DNA of 64,000 nucleotides from Streptococcus sp. oral taxon 058 str. F0407 (GCF_000235485.1 NZ_JH378887.1:448635-512634); one strand, 5' to 3'. Counted from the first letter of the stretch, positions 43,602 through 53,190 are shown. Numbers and translations are program-made. Notes: a model not told the origin generated them from the sequence alone.

Positions 43602-44906
43602 ATGCAATTTCCAGAAGGATTTGTTAAAAAATATGAAGCGATACTAGAAGATGAGGCAAGAGATTTTCTTGCCTCTTTTAAACAAGACGCGGTTTCGGCT
43701 TTTCGGGTCAATCCCTTAAAAGAAAGTCAGCTGTCGTTTGACGACGCCATTCCTCATACACCTTGGGGATACTATGGCAAGGTCTCAGGGAAGTCACCAG
43801 AGCACGTGACGGGTCTCGTTTATTCGCAAGAGCCTGCAGCCCAAATGGTGGCCCAGGTAGCTCAGCCCCTTCCTGGTATGAAGGTCTTGGATTTGGCAGC
43901 AGCGCCAGGTGGAAAATCCACTCAACTAGCAGCTTATCTGGCTAATCAGGGAGTCCTTGTTTCCAACGAAATTTCAAGCAAGCGTGCTAAGATTTTAGTG
44001 GAAAATATGGAGCGGTTTGGTGCTACAAACGTAGTTGTGACCAATGAGTCTGCGGACCGCTTAGCCAAGGTCTTTAAAGGTTATTTTGATGTGATTGTCC
44101 TTGATGCCCCTTGCTCGGGTGAAGGGATGTTCCGTAAACAACCAGATGCCATGGATTATTGGAGTACCGATTATCCGAGCCAATGTGCCAGTCTCCAAAG
44201 GGAAATTCTAGAAGATGCAGTCACCATGCTTGCAGAAGGTGGCCGTCTGGTCTACTCGACCTGTACTTGGTCACCTGAGGAAAATGAAGAAATCGTCCAC
44301 TGGTTGCTTGATACTTATGATTTTGAATTGCTTCCAGTCGAGCATGTGAACGGTATGGTAGCAGGAATTGATCTTCCTGAAACGGCTCGAATGTACCCTC
44401 ATCATTTCAAGGGAGAAGGCCAGTTTGTAGCCCACCTGCAGTTTAAGGGACAAAATTCAGCACCCAAATTCAAAGCTAGCAAGAGCAATCTCAGTCGCGA
44501 ACAGCAGAACTTGTGGCAAGAATTTGCCCAAAAACATCTAAAAATATCGCTAACTGGCGTACTACAAACTTTTGGAGACCAACTCTATCTCTTGCCAGAG
44601 ATGCTACCTGATCTAGGCAAACTCAAAATTGCTAGAAATGGGCTCCATCTGGGTACCTTTAAGAAGAAACGTTTCGAACCAAGTTTTGCTCTGGGATTAG
44701 CCTTAAAACCAAGTCAAGTTTTGCAAACAATCGAAATCAAGGATGAGAATTTTGTAAAATATGTGGCTGGGGAGACTGTTCAATTGTCTGAAGCTCGACC
44801 AAATGGATGGTACCAAGTTGTGGTTCAAGGAAACGGTCTGGGCTTTGCAAAAGTTACTGGAAATGTTTTAAAAAATTATTATCCAAAAGGCCTCAGATTC
44901 AAGTGA
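43602..44906 (+). CDS. rsmF: 16S rRNA cytosine-C5 methyltransferase RsmF-like
   Basis: The 434-residue NOL1/NOP2/Sun protein has VLDLAAAPGGKST (SAM motif I) near residue 98, LDAPCSGEGMFRK (motif IV Cys) near 167 and YSTCTWSPEENE (motif VI Cys) near 215. The C-terminal RsmF-type PUA-like region completes it. It methylates C5 of cytosine in 16S rRNA. It begins at the base after the upstream stop. Confidence 0.87.
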   Translation: MQFPEGFVKKYEAILEDEARDFLASFKQDAVSAFRVNPLKESQLSFDDAIPHTPWGYYGKVSGKSPEHVTGLVYSQEPAAQMVAQVAQPLPGMKVLDLAAAPGGKSTQLAAYLANQGVLVSNEISSKRAKILVENMERFGATNVVVTNESADRLAKVFKGYFDVIVLDAPCSGEGMFRKQPDAMDYWSTDYPSQCASLQREILEDAVTMLAEGGRLVYSTCTWSPEENEEIVHWLLDTYDFELLPVEHVNGMVAGIDLPETARMYPHHFKGEGQFVAHLQFKGQNSAPKFKASKSNLSREQQNLWQEFAQKHLKISLTGVLQTFGDQLYLLPEMLPDLGKLKIARNGLHLGTFKKKRFEPSFALGLALKPSQVLQTIEIKDENFVKYVAGETVQLSEARPNGWYQVVVQGNGLGFAKVTGNVLKNYYPKGLRFK

Positions 44907-44998
44907 AAAAGCTAGTCAAAGAATCTATTCTATGTTATATTGGAAGTATGAGTTTTTTCTGATAGTCTTTCATTTTTACTTATATTATGTGATGAACC

Positions 44999-45070
44999 GA
45001 CTGGTCCTCAAGGGACTTCCAGTCTATAAATCGTAAACCAAATCCTATCATCACTGATTGTCATGATAGG
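44999..45070 (+). promoter_or_regulatory. Two hairpins in the pstS leader
   Basis: GACTGG (44999-45004) pairs with CCAGTC (45019-45024), with an inner TCC/GGA pair. CCTATCAT (45044-45051) pairs with ATGATAGG (45063-45070). Neither has a T-run, so they are not ordinary terminators. TATATT-like -10s lie at about 44980. Confidence 0.5.
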
Positions 45071-45118
45071 AACTGAAAGAAATCAGAATATTCATCATTA
45101 TGTTCAAGGAGAAAAATA

Positions 45119-45997
45119 GTGAAAAAAAGAAAAAAGCTCGTCCTATCTCTTGCGACATTTTTACTTGTAGGTTTTCTAGCGGGATGTGCAAGCTGGATTG
45201 ATCGTGGAGAAACCATGACAGCCGTCGGATCAACTGCTCTTCAGCCTTTGGTTGAAGCCGCAGCAGACGAATTTGGTTCAAAAAATATCGGAAAAACAGT
45301 CAACGTTCAAGGTGGAGGTTCGGGAACAGGACTTTCTCAGGTGCAGTCTGGAGCAGTAGACATCGGGAACTCTGACGTCTTTGCAGAGGAAAAAGATGGA
45401 ATTGATGCTTCAGCTCTAGTAGACCACAAGGTTGCAGTGGCTGGTCTGGCAGTGATTGTGAACAAAGAAGTGGCTGTTGAAAATCTCACAACCGAGCAAC
45501 TTCGTAAAATCTTTACAGGTGAAGTGACCAACTGGAAAGAAGTTGGGGGCAAAGACCTGGCAATTTCAATCATCAACCGAGCAGCAAGTTCTGGTTCAAG
45601 AGCAACCTTTGATAATGTCATAATGAATGGCCAATCTGCTATGCAGAGCCAAGAGCAGGATTCCAATGGAATGGTCAAGTCAATTGTTTCGCAAACTCCA
45701 GGAGCCATTTCTTACCTGGCTTTTGCCTATGTGGATGACTCAGTCAAGACCATGAAGCTCAATGGGTATGAGTCTACGTCTGAAAATGTAACGACCAACA
45801 ACTGGCCTTTGTGGTCTTATGAACATATGTACACACTTGGTCAGCCAAATGAGTTAGCTGCTGAATTCCTGAATTTCGTCCTCTCAGATGAAGCTCAAAA
45901 TGGAATTGTTAAGGGCATGGGCTATATCTCTATCAATGAAATGAAAGTTCAAAAGGATGCTTCAGGTACCGTTACAGCAGTAGAAGGAGGTCAATAA
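45119..45997 (+). CDS. pstS: Phosphate ABC transporter substrate-binding lipoprotein PstS
   Basis: The 292-residue lipoprotein begins with a signal peptide ending LAGC (lipobox), and the mature part has the PstS phosphate-binding blocks [24 protein letters not shown] and [11 protein letters not shown]. It captures phosphate outside the cell for PstCAB. The start is GTG 45119 after AAGGAG. The operon order is pstS-pstC-pstA-pstB-pstB-phoU; low phosphate should induce it through a two-component system, although I see no certain binding site. Confidence 0.94.
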   Translation: MKKRKKLVLSLATFLLVGFLAGCASWIDRGETMTAVGSTALQPLVEAAADEFGSKNIGKTVNVQGGGSGTGLSQVQSGAVDIGNSDVFAEEKDGIDASALVDHKVAVAGLAVIVNKEVAVENLTTEQLRKIFTGEVTNWKEVGGKDLAISIINRAASSGSRATFDNVIMNGQSAMQSQEQDSNGMVKSIVSQTPGAISYLAFAYVDDSVKTMKLNGYESTSENVTTNNWPLWSYEHMYTLGQPNELAAEFLNFVLSDEAQNGIVKGMGYISINEMKVQKDASGTVTAVEGGQ

Positions 45998-46914
45998 TGA
46001 ATCAAGAAGAACTATCTAAAAAATTACTCTCTCCTTCAAAGAACTCTCGTCTTGAGAAGTTTGGTAAAGGTTTGACCTTCACTTGCCTTTCTTTGATTGT
46101 CATCATTGTGGCGATGATTTTGATTTTTGTAGCCCAAAAAGGCTTGTCAACTTTCTTTGTCAATGGGGTGAACATCTTTGATTTCCTCTTTGGACAAACT
46201 TGGAACCCTTCAGGGAAAGAATTTGGTGCTCTTCCGATGATTTTGGGTTCCTTTATTGTGACGATTTTATCAGCTCTCATCGCAACTCCCTTTGCTATTG
46301 GCGCTGCAGTCTTTATGACCGAAGTATCACCAAAGGGTGCAAAGATTTTGCAACCAGCCATTGAACTCCTCGTCGGTATTCCTTCAGTCGTCTATGGATT
46401 TATCGGTTTGCAAGTTGTGGTGCCTTTTGTTCGTAGCGTCTTTGGTGGGACTGGTTTTGGGATCTTGTCAGGTATTTTCGTTCTCTTTGTCATGATTCTA
46501 CCAACTGTAACCTTTATGACAACAGACAGCTTGCGTGCTGTTCCTCGGCATTACCGTGAAGCTAGTTTAGCTATGGGAGCCACTCGTTGGCAAACCATCT
46601 GGCGTGTGACCTTGAAAGCAGCACGTTCAGGTATTTTCACTGCAGTGGTCTTTGGGATGGCGCGTGCCTTCGGTGAAGCCCTTGCCATTCAGATGGTAGT
46701 CGGAAACTCAGCAGTTATCCCAACCTCACTAACAACACCAGCTGCGACCTTGACCTCTGTATTGACTATGGGAATTGGGAATACCGTCATGGGAACGGTT
46801 GACAATAACGTCCTCTGGTCACTGGCCTTGGTATTGCTCTTGATGAGTTTGGCCTTTAACAGTGTGATTAAATTGATTACGAAAGAAAGAGGAAAGAAAA
46901 ACTATGCACGCTAA
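45997..46914 (+). CDS. pstC: Phosphate ABC transporter permease PstC
   Basis: The 305-residue protein has six membrane helices and the permease EAA loop near residue 190 (YREASLAMGATRWQTIW). The N-terminal cytoplasmic basic stretch and the family's first extracellular loop identify PstC rather than PstA. Its ATG overlaps the pstS stop codon, and its end overlaps pstA by 11 nt. Confidence 0.93.
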   Translation: MNQEELSKKLLSPSKNSRLEKFGKGLTFTCLSLIVIIVAMILIFVAQKGLSTFFVNGVNIFDFLFGQTWNPSGKEFGALPMILGSFIVTILSALIATPFAIGAAVFMTEVSPKGAKILQPAIELLVGIPSVVYGFIGLQVVVPFVRSVFGGTGFGILSGIFVLFVMILPTVTFMTTDSLRAVPRHYREASLAMGATRWQTIWRVTLKAARSGIFTAVVFGMARAFGEALAIQMVVGNSAVIPTSLTTPAATLTSVLTMGIGNTVMGTVDNNVLWSLALVLLLMSLAFNSVIKLITKERGKKNYAR

Positions 46915-47788
46915 GAAATTAGATAAACTTGCAACAGCTGTCCTCTATACCATCGCGGGTATCATCGTGGCCATTTTGGCATCTTTGATTCTCTATATCT
47001 TGGTGAGAGGGTTACCGCACATCTCTTGGTCCTTCTTGACTGGGAAATCCTCCTCTTATCAAGCAGGTGGGGGTATCGGGATTCAGCTCTATAATTCCTT
47101 CTTCCTTTTGGTCATTACCTTGATCATTTCTGTTCCCCTGTCTATGGGAGCTGGTGTTTTCCTTGCTGAGTATGCCAAAAAAGGACCTGTGACCAATTTT
47201 ATTCGTACCTGTATTGAGATTTTGTCTTCTCTACCATCAGTCGTTGTGGGTCTCTTTGGTTACTTGATCTTTGTAGTCCAGTTTGAGTATGGATTTTCAA
47301 TCATTTCAGGTGCCTTGGCCTTGACGGTCTTTAACCTCCCTCAGATGACTCGAAATGTTGAGGATAGCTTAAAACATGTTCACCATACACAACGTGAGGC
47401 TGGTCTGGCCCTTGGAATTTCTCGTTGGGAGACTGTGGTCCATGTCGTCATTCCTGAAGCTCTTCCAGGTATTGTGACTGGTGTTGTCTTGGCATCTGGC
47501 CGTATCTTTGGTGAGGCCGCCGCTCTTATCTATACGGCAGGACAATCCGCTCCAGCCCTTGACTGGTCTAACTGGAATATACTCAGTGTTACCAGCCCCA
47601 TCTCAATCTTCCGTCAGGCAGAAACCTTGGCTGTCCACATTTGGAAGGTCAACAGTGAAGGAACCATTCCTGATGCTACCATCGTATCAGCTGGTTCTGC
47701 CGCGGTGCTCCTCATCTTTATCCTAATCTTTAACTTTGGGGCTCGCAAACTCGGAAGCTATTTACACAAGAAATTAACCGCTGCCTAA
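46904..47788 (+). CDS. pstA: Phosphate ABC transporter permease PstA
   Basis: The 294-residue protein has six membrane helices with the ISWSFLTGK and QREAGLALGISRWETV EAA-loop motifs. It pairs with PstC to form the phosphate channel. Overlaps with pstC, and pstB1 starts 10 nt after it. Confidence 0.93.
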   Translation: MHAKKLDKLATAVLYTIAGIIVAILASLILYILVRGLPHISWSFLTGKSSSYQAGGGIGIQLYNSFFLLVITLIISVPLSMGAGVFLAEYAKKGPVTNFIRTCIEILSSLPSVVVGLFGYLIFVVQFEYGFSIISGALALTVFNLPQMTRNVEDSLKHVHHTQREAGLALGISRWETVVHVVIPEALPGIVTGVVLASGRIFGEAAALIYTAGQSAPALDWSNWNILSVTSPISIFRQAETLAVHIWKVNSEGTIPDATIVSAGSAAVLLIFILIFNFGARKLGSYLHKKLTAA

Positions 47789-47798
47789 AGGAGAAGCC

Positions 47799-48602
47799 AT
47801 GTCAAAATATAACTGGGATGAAAAGCATATCATCACCTTCCCTGAAGAAAAAGTGGCCCTCTCAACCAAGGATTTACATGTTTACTATGGTAAAAATGAA
47901 TCCATCAAGGGCATCGATATGCAATTTGAAAAAAATAAAATAACGGCCTTGATTGGTCCTTCTGGATCAGGGAAATCTACTTATCTTCGCAGTCTCAATC
48001 GGATGAATGATACCATTGATATTGCCAAGGTCACAGGTCAAATCCTCTACCGAGGAATTGACGTCAATCGTCCAGAAATCAATGTCTATGAGATGCGTAA
48101 GCATATCGGAATGGTCTTTCAACGGCCAAATCCATTTGCCAAGTCTATTTATCGCAACATCACTTTTGCTCATGAACGTGCAGGTGTTAAGGATAAGAAA
48201 GTACTTGATGAAATTGTAGAAACCTCTCTCCGTCAAGCTGCCCTTTGGGACCAGGTCAAAGATGACCTTCACAAATCAGCCTTGATGCTTTCTGGTGGTC
48301 AGCAACAACGGCTTTGTATTGCGCGAGCTATCTCTGTTAAACCAGATATTCTCTTGATGGATGAGCCTGCGTCAGCCTTGGATCCGATTGCGACAGCCCA
48401 GCTGGAAGAAACCATGTTGGAATTAAAGAAGGATTTTACTATCATCATCGTTACCCACAGTATGCAACAGGCCGCCCGTGCGAGTGACTACACAGGATTT
48501 TTCTACTTGGGTGACTTGATTGAGTATGACAAGACGTCCAACATTTTCCAAAATGCCAAGCTACAGTCTACCAATGACTATGTAACGGGACACTTTGGTT
48601 AG
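47799..48602 (+). CDS. pstB: Phosphate ABC transporter ATPase PstB (first copy)
   Basis: The 267-residue ATPase has Walker A (GPSGSGKST) near residue 52, LSGGQQQR signature, Walker B LLMDEPASALDP and the switch histidine in VTHSMQQ near residue 221. It drives phosphate import with PstCA. This copy keeps all catalytic residues. The second pstB follows 12 nt later; the two presumably form a heterodimer, or alternate. Confidence 0.93.
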   Translation: MSKYNWDEKHIITFPEEKVALSTKDLHVYYGKNESIKGIDMQFEKNKITALIGPSGSGKSTYLRSLNRMNDTIDIAKVTGQILYRGIDVNRPEINVYEMRKHIGMVFQRPNPFAKSIYRNITFAHERAGVKDKKVLDEIVETSLRQAALWDQVKDDLHKSALMLSGGQQQRLCIARAISVKPDILLMDEPASALDPIATAQLEETMLELKKDFTIIIVTHSMQQAARASDYTGFFYLGDLIEYDKTSNIFQNAKLQSTNDYVTGHFG

Positions 48603-48614
48603 AAAGGAAGCAGT

Positions 48615-49373
48615 ATGACAGAACCGATTTTGCAGGTTAAAGACCTGTCCGTTTATTACAATAAAAAGAAGGCCTTGAATAGTGTTTCCCTTTCTTTCCA
48701 ACCCAAGGAAATAACCGCCCTGATTGGTCCATCAGGTTCAGGGAAGTCAACTCTTCTCAAGGCCATCAACCGCATGGGAGATTTAAACCCTGAGGTGACA
48801 ACAACTGGAACAGTGATCTATAATGGTCACAATATCTACAGTCCCCGCACCGATACGGTTGAATTGCGTAAGGAAATCGGTATGGTCTTTCAACAGCCCA
48901 ATCCCTTCCCTATGTCTATCTACGAAAATGTTGTCTATGGGCTACGTATCAATGGGGTCAAGGATAAGCAAGTTCTTGATGAAGCTGTAGAAAAGGCCTT
49001 GCAACGTGCTTCTATCTGGGATGAAGTCAAGGATCGTTTGCATGATTCGGCCATTGGTCTCTCAGGAGGTCAACAGCAACGTGTCTGTGTTGCCCGTGTT
49101 TTGGCGACCAGTCCTAAAATCATCCTCTTGGACGAACCAACTTCAGCCTTGGATCCTATTTCTGCAGGTAAGATTGAGGAAACCTTGTATGGTCTAAAAG
49201 ACAAATACACCATGCTCTTGGTAACGCGTTCAATGCAACAGGCCTCACGTATCTCTGATAAGACAGGTTTTTTCCTAGATGGAGATTTGATTGAGTTTAA
49301 TGATACGAAGAAGATGTTCCTTTCCCCTCAAAACAAGGAAACAGAAGATTATATTACAGGAAAATTTGGATAA
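48615..49373 (+). CDS. pstB: Phosphate ABC transporter ATPase PstB (second copy, switch His replaced)
   Basis: The 252-residue ATPase has Walker A (GPSGSGKST) near residue 40, LSGGQQQR signature, Walker [12 protein letters not shown] and D-loop. The switch (H-loop) position, His in nearly all ABC ATPases, is Arg205 here (VTRSMQQ, codon CGT at 49227-49229). If real, this subunit has one degenerate catalytic element while its neighbour PstB is complete. Its ATG follows AAAGGAAGC. phoU follows 11 nt later. Confidence 0.92.
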   Translation: MTEPILQVKDLSVYYNKKKALNSVSLSFQPKEITALIGPSGSGKSTLLKAINRMGDLNPEVTTTGTVIYNGHNIYSPRTDTVELRKEIGMVFQQPNPFPMSIYENVVYGLRINGVKDKQVLDEAVEKALQRASIWDEVKDRLHDSAIGLSGGQQQRVCVARVLATSPKIILLDEPTSALDPISAGKIEETLYGLKDKYTMLLVTRSMQQASRISDKTGFFLDGDLIEFNDTKKMFLSPQNKETEDYITGKFG

Positions 49374-49384
49374 GGAGTTGAAAG

Positions 49385-50038
49385 ATGTTACGATCTCAAT
49401 TTGAAGAAGATTTGGAGAAATTGCACAACCAGTTCTACGCCATGGGACAAGAAGTGCTCTCACAAATCAATCGTACAGTGCGCGCCTTTGTCACGCACGA
49501 CCGTGATTTGGCAAAAGAAGTTATCGAGGAAGATGCAGAGATAAATGAATATGAAGTGAAACTAGAAAAGAAATCATTTGAAATGATTGCCCTCCAGCAA
49601 CCTGTTTCACAAGACCTTCGTACTGTCTTGACAGTTCTCAAGGCCGTATCCGACTTGGAACGCATGGGAGATCATGCGGTGTCAATTGCGAAAGCAACTA
49701 TTCGCATGAAGGGAGAGCAACGTATCCCTGCCGTTGAAGAAGAAATCAAAAAGATGGGGCGTGACGTGAAAAACTTTGTCGAAGCAGCTCTAGATCTTTA
49801 TCTGAGTGCCTCTGTGGATCAAGCTTACGAAGTAGCAGCTCTGGATGAAAAAATCAACCATTACTTTGACAGCATCCGTGATTTGGCTACAGAAGAAATT
49901 AAGAAACATCCTGAAGCTATCGTTACAGGCCGTGATTACTTCCAGGTCATTTCTTTCTTGGAACGTATCGGGGACTACGCAAAAAATATCTGTGAATGGG
50001 TTGTTTACTTTGAAACGGGTAAAATCGTCGAACTCTAA
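49385..50038 (+). CDS. phoU: Phosphate transport regulator PhoU
   Basis: The 217-residue protein is the all-helical PhoU two-repeat fold: each three-helix bundle holds an ExxxD metal-binding motif (DLERMGDHAVSIAK and LERIGDYAKNICEW). PhoU links the Pst transporter to the phosphate two-component system and limits uptake. It is the last gene of the pst operon and is followed by a terminator. Confidence 0.93.
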   Translation: MLRSQFEEDLEKLHNQFYAMGQEVLSQINRTVRAFVTHDRDLAKEVIEEDAEINEYEVKLEKKSFEMIALQQPVSQDLRTVLTVLKAVSDLERMGDHAVSIAKATIRMKGEQRIPAVEEEIKKMGRDVKNFVEAALDLYLSASVDQAYEVAALDEKINHYFDSIRDLATEEIKKHPEAIVTGRDYFQVISFLERIGDYAKNICEWVVYFETGKIVEL

Positions 50039-50060
50039 GAAATGGTTTAAATATGCAATG

Positions 50061-50096
50061 AAAAAGGCTAATCAACTCAGATTAGTCTTTATTTTT
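50061..50096 (+). terminator. pst-phoU terminator
   Basis: AAAGGCTAATC, loop AACTCA, GATTAGTCTTT (one G-U), then ATTTTT. Confidence 0.82.
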
Positions 50097-50128
50097 GAAT
50101 AAAAAGGAATTTTTTGAAATGAAAATTC

Positions 50129-50165
50129 TGAAAATGTTGACAATCATTTTCAAATAAGTTATAAT
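50129..50165 (+). promoter_or_regulatory. Consensus promoter with inverted repeat around the -35
   Basis: TTGACA (50137-50142), 17 bp, TATAAT (50160-50165), a perfect consensus promoter. TGAAAATG (50129-50136) and CATTTTCA (50145-50152) flank the -35 symmetrically with an 8-bp gap. A regulator bound here would overlap the polymerase site. Confidence 0.75.
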
Positions 50166-50196
50166 TATTCATAAATAACAGGAAGGTCGTTTATTT

Positions 50197-51012
50197 ATGA
50201 AGTTTAAGAAATGGATATTAGTTGTATGTAGCATGCTTGCCAGCATGATATTAGTCGCTTGTCAATCAAGTACGGATAGTTCCCAGTCTGCTGTAGATGC
50301 TATCAAACAAAAAGGGAAGCTAGTTGTGGCGACTAGTCCAGACTATGCACCATTTGAATTCCAATCCTTGGTAGATGGTAAAAACCAAGTGGTTGGTGCA
50401 GATATTGATATGGCTCAAGCGATTGCGGATGAACTTGGAGTTAAGCTTGAAATCTCTAGTATGAGTTTTGACAATGTCTTGACCAGTCTTCAAACTGGAA
50501 AGGCTGACTTGGCTATTGCAGGAATTAGTGCCACAGATGAGAGAAAGGAAGTCTTTGACTTTTCAATTCCTTACTATGAAAACAAGATGAGTTTCTTGGT
50601 TAGAAAAGCCGATTTAGACAAATACAAGGATCTTTCAAACCTAGCAAGTGCGAATATCGCAGCTCAAAAGGGAACCGTTCCAGAAACCATGGTCAAGCAA
50701 CAATTACCAAATGCCCAGTTGATATCTTTGACCAATATGGGTGAAGCAGTCAATGAATTGCGGGCTGGAAAAGTGGATGCTGTTCATATGGATGAACCAG
50801 TGGCTCTTAGTTACGCAGGTAAAAACTCAGATCTTGCCGTTGCGACAGCTACTTTGACGATGAAAGATGGCGAAGCCAGTGCCGTTGCTGTCAAGAAGAA
50901 TCAATCAGACTTGAAAGCAGTAGTAGATAAGGTTATCCAAAAACTAAAAGATGAGGGAACTTATCAAAGCTATCTTGAAAAAGCAGCGAAACTGACAGAA
51001 GTTGAACAATAA
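50197..51012 (+). CDS. Polar amino acid-type substrate-binding lipoprotein (no adjacent transporter)
   Basis: The 271-residue lipoprotein has a signal peptide with a lipobox ending LVAC at Cys22 and the family-3 solute-binding fold (KGKLVVATSPDYAPFEF, GADIDMAQAIADELG, GISATDERKEVFDFS). Such proteins deliver polar amino acids or glutamine to ABC importers. No permease or ATPase gene is next to it, so it presumably works with a transporter encoded elsewhere. It is monocistronic with a near-perfect promoter and an operator-like repeat. Confidence 0.83.
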   Translation: MKFKKWILVVCSMLASMILVACQSSTDSSQSAVDAIKQKGKLVVATSPDYAPFEFQSLVDGKNQVVGADIDMAQAIADELGVKLEISSMSFDNVLTSLQTGKADLAIAGISATDERKEVFDFSIPYYENKMSFLVRKADLDKYKDLSNLASANIAAQKGTVPETMVKQQLPNAQLISLTNMGEAVNELRAGKVDAVHMDEPVALSYAGKNSDLAVATATLTMKDGEASAVAVKKNQSDLKAVVDKVIQKLKDEGTYQSYLEKAAKLTEVEQ

Positions 51013-51052
51013 AAAGAAAGCAGAGTTGGAGTTTAATCCAATTCTGCTTTTA
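51013..51052. terminator. Bidirectional terminator between the binding-protein gene and the MocR gene
   Basis: AAAGCAGAGTTGGA, loop GTTTAA, TCCAATTCTGCTTT (one G-U), with A and T runs on both sides. Confidence 0.85.
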
Positions 51053-52304
51053 TGTATTGTAATAGTGCTTCTAGATTTTCGAGAGAGACTTTGGCAAACT
51101 GATAAGGACAGGCTTCCAAATAAGCCTCTTCAAAGAAGTCTAGTTTGAGTGAACTATGCTTCAAACTGGCAATTTTAGGATAATTTCTCAAATCAAGGAG
51201 AAGACCATCGTGTAGAGGATAGTAGGGTAAGGGACAGGTATTTTTTTCAAGTACTTCTTTTATCCGAGTCTGATAGTTTTCTTGAAGGGTCAGTCGAGCC
51301 AGTCGATTTTTTTCAAATAACTGACTATCGATGTAAAGAGAGAGGGCCTTTTGCATGATGAGATTGCTGTCATAGTCCAGGATATTTTTGTAGGAAACAA
51401 AGGTCTCTTTTAGGGCATTTGGGAGAATGAGAGCGGTGATACGAAGGGCTGGAAAGAGACTGGTTGAGAAGGACTTGATATAAATGACCCGATCCTCTGT
51501 ATCCAGATAGTGGAAGGTCTGCCCTTTTTTAGGGTCTAAGTCTCCTAAATAGTCATCCTCGACGATGTATACACCATACTGATTTGCTAGATCCAGAATG
51601 TCTCTTTTTTCCTGCTCAGGATAGGAATGCCCAAGAGGATAGTGGAAGCGAGGAATGGTATAGAAGAACTTGATTTTTCCAGATTTGAACTGTTCTTCTA
51701 GTTCGTCAAGGTCAATTCCATCGATTCGGCGTTCAATGGTCCTGTAGGCCAATCCCTGAGCGACCAAGAGGCGGTTCATCCGGTGGTAAGTCGGCTGTTC
51801 GACCAAAATCTCCTCTCCCTTGCTAGGAAAGGCAATCTGAGAAAGGATAAATAGAGCTTGCTGAGTTCCAGAAGTCAGAACCAGTTGGTCAGGTTTGCAG
51901 TAGAGGGCTTGGTTAAAAAGAAGTTGATGGACAGATTTTCTTAGTTCCTCAAGGCCTTCTTGGTTATCATAGTAGTTGAAGAGGTAGTTTTCTCTTCCAA
52001 TCAGTGTTTCATTGACGCAGAGTCTAAAGTCGTCATAAGCACTGGCATGTTCGTCAGTGACTTCGATTTTCAGGTCTTGATGCTGCCCCTGTTCCAGAAC
52101 ATAGTAGCCACTTTGGGGCTTGGCATAGAGGTATTGTTCATGGCGTAATTCTAGCAGGGCTCGTTGGACAGTATCCTTGCTACAGTGGAAGTCTTGGCTC
52201 AGTTGACGGATAGAGGGAAGTCTGCTACCAGTTGGAAATTTCCCTGATTCGATACCCTTTTTTAGATGGGAAACAACTGCTTGGTACTTGCTTTGCTTCG
52301 TCAT
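51033..52304 (-). CDS. MocR family transcriptional regulator (GntR plus aminotransferase domain)
   Basis: The 423-residue protein has an N-terminal GntR winged helix (SRLPSIRQLSQDFHCSKDTVQRALLEL) and a C-terminal fold-type I aminotransferase-like domain with a PLP-lysine region (VIYIKSFSTSLFPALRI). MocR proteins use PLP-bound ligands to sense vitamin B6, amino acids or related compounds. The effector and target are unknown; alsD on the other strand is a nearby candidate. SD AGGAGG precedes the ATG. Confidence 0.87.
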   Translation of the reverse strand: MTKQSKYQAVVSHLKKGIESGKFPTGSRLPSIRQLSQDFHCSKDTVQRALLELRHEQYLYAKPQSGYYVLEQGQHQDLKIEVTDEHASAYDDFRLCVNETLIGRENYLFNYYDNQEGLEELRKSVHQLLFNQALYCKPDQLVLTSGTQQALFILSQIAFPSKGEEILVEQPTYHRMNRLLVAQGLAYRTIERRIDGIDLDELEEQFKSGKIKFFYTIPRFHYPLGHSYPEQEKRDILDLANQYGVYIVEDDYLGDLDPKKGQTFHYLDTEDRVIYIKSFSTSLFPALRITALILPNALKETFVSYKNILDYDSNLIMQKALSLYIDSQLFEKNRLARLTLQENYQTRIKEVLEKNTCPLPYYPLHDGLLLDLRNYPKIASLKHSSLKLDFFEEAYLEACPYQFAKVSLENLEALLQYIKAELD

Positions 52305-52449
52305 TCCAGACCTCCTTTGATTTTGTTACATTGTACCTTTTTTTTGCCTACTTGGCAATGGGAAAAGCATTTCTCCCTTTCACAACTAGGAACAAATATG
52401 GTATACTTAGAAAGTATGATGATTTATTGAAAAGAAGATAAGAAAGAGA

Positions 52450-53181
52450 ATGGATAGAAAAGTGCAGGAACCGGTAAAATTATTTCAATACAATACTCTA
52501 GGTGCCCTAATGGCTGGTCTCTACGGCGGAACCATGACAGTGGGAGAATTGTTGGAACATGGCGACCTTGGTTTGGGAACCCTTGATTCGATTGATGGGG
52601 AGTTGATTGTCCTTGATGGCAAGGCTTATCAAGCCAAAGGTTCAGGGGAGCAACCTGAAATTGTAGAAGTTGCACCTGATGCCCTTATCCCTTATGCGGC
52701 AGTTGTTCCCCATCAGGCAGAAGTGATTTTCCGCCAGCGCTTTGAGATGACGGACAAGGAATTAGAAAAGCGGATTGAGTCCTACTATGATGGGGAAAAT
52801 CTCTTTCGCTCTATCAAGATTCATGGGGAATTCGCCCACATGCATGTACGGATGATTCCCAAGTCAACAACAGACACCAAGTTTGCTGAGGTTGCCACCC
52901 ATCAGCCTGAATATAGTCGTGAGAATGTATCGGGTACCATCGTTGGGTTTTGGACGCCGGAGATTTTCCATGGGGTCAGTGTGGCGGGTTACCATTTGCA
53001 CTTTATCTCAGATGATTTGACTTTTGGTGGGCATGTGATGGACTTTGTTATCAAAGAAGGAATGATCGAGGTTGGGGCAGTCGATCAGTTGGACCAACGT
53101 TTTCCAGTCCAAGATCGCCAGTATTTATTTGCGAAATTTAACGTTGATGAGATGAAGAAAGACATTGACAAGTCAGAATAG
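52450..53181 (+). CDS. alsD: Alpha-acetolactate decarboxylase
   Basis: The 243-residue enzyme converts alpha-acetolactate to acetoin, diverting excess pyruvate from acid formation. It matches the family from FQYNTLGALMAGLYGG to the zinc-binding HxH...H block GYHLHFISDDLTFGGHVMD near residues 178-196. Length is typical of AlsD/BudA. The upstream region has a TATACT -10 near 52402 and an SD AAAGAG. The YhfC-type gene starts 9 nt after its stop, so the two are probably cotranscribed. Confidence 0.94.
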   Translation: MDRKVQEPVKLFQYNTLGALMAGLYGGTMTVGELLEHGDLGLGTLDSIDGELIVLDGKAYQAKGSGEQPEIVEVAPDALIPYAAVVPHQAEVIFRQRFEMTDKELEKRIESYYDGENLFRSIKIHGEFAHMHVRMIPKSTTDTKFAEVATHQPEYSRENVSGTIVGFWTPEIFHGVSVAGYHLHFISDDLTFGGHVMDFVIKEGMIEVGAVDQLDQRFPVQDRQYLFAKFNVDEMKKDIDKSE

Positions 53182-53190
53182 GAGAAAAAG

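Noticed and set aside
52355-52380. Possible cre site upstream of alsD (GAAAAGCATTTC)
   Set aside because: The central CG of the cre consensus is inverted to GC, and only the outer symmetry fits.
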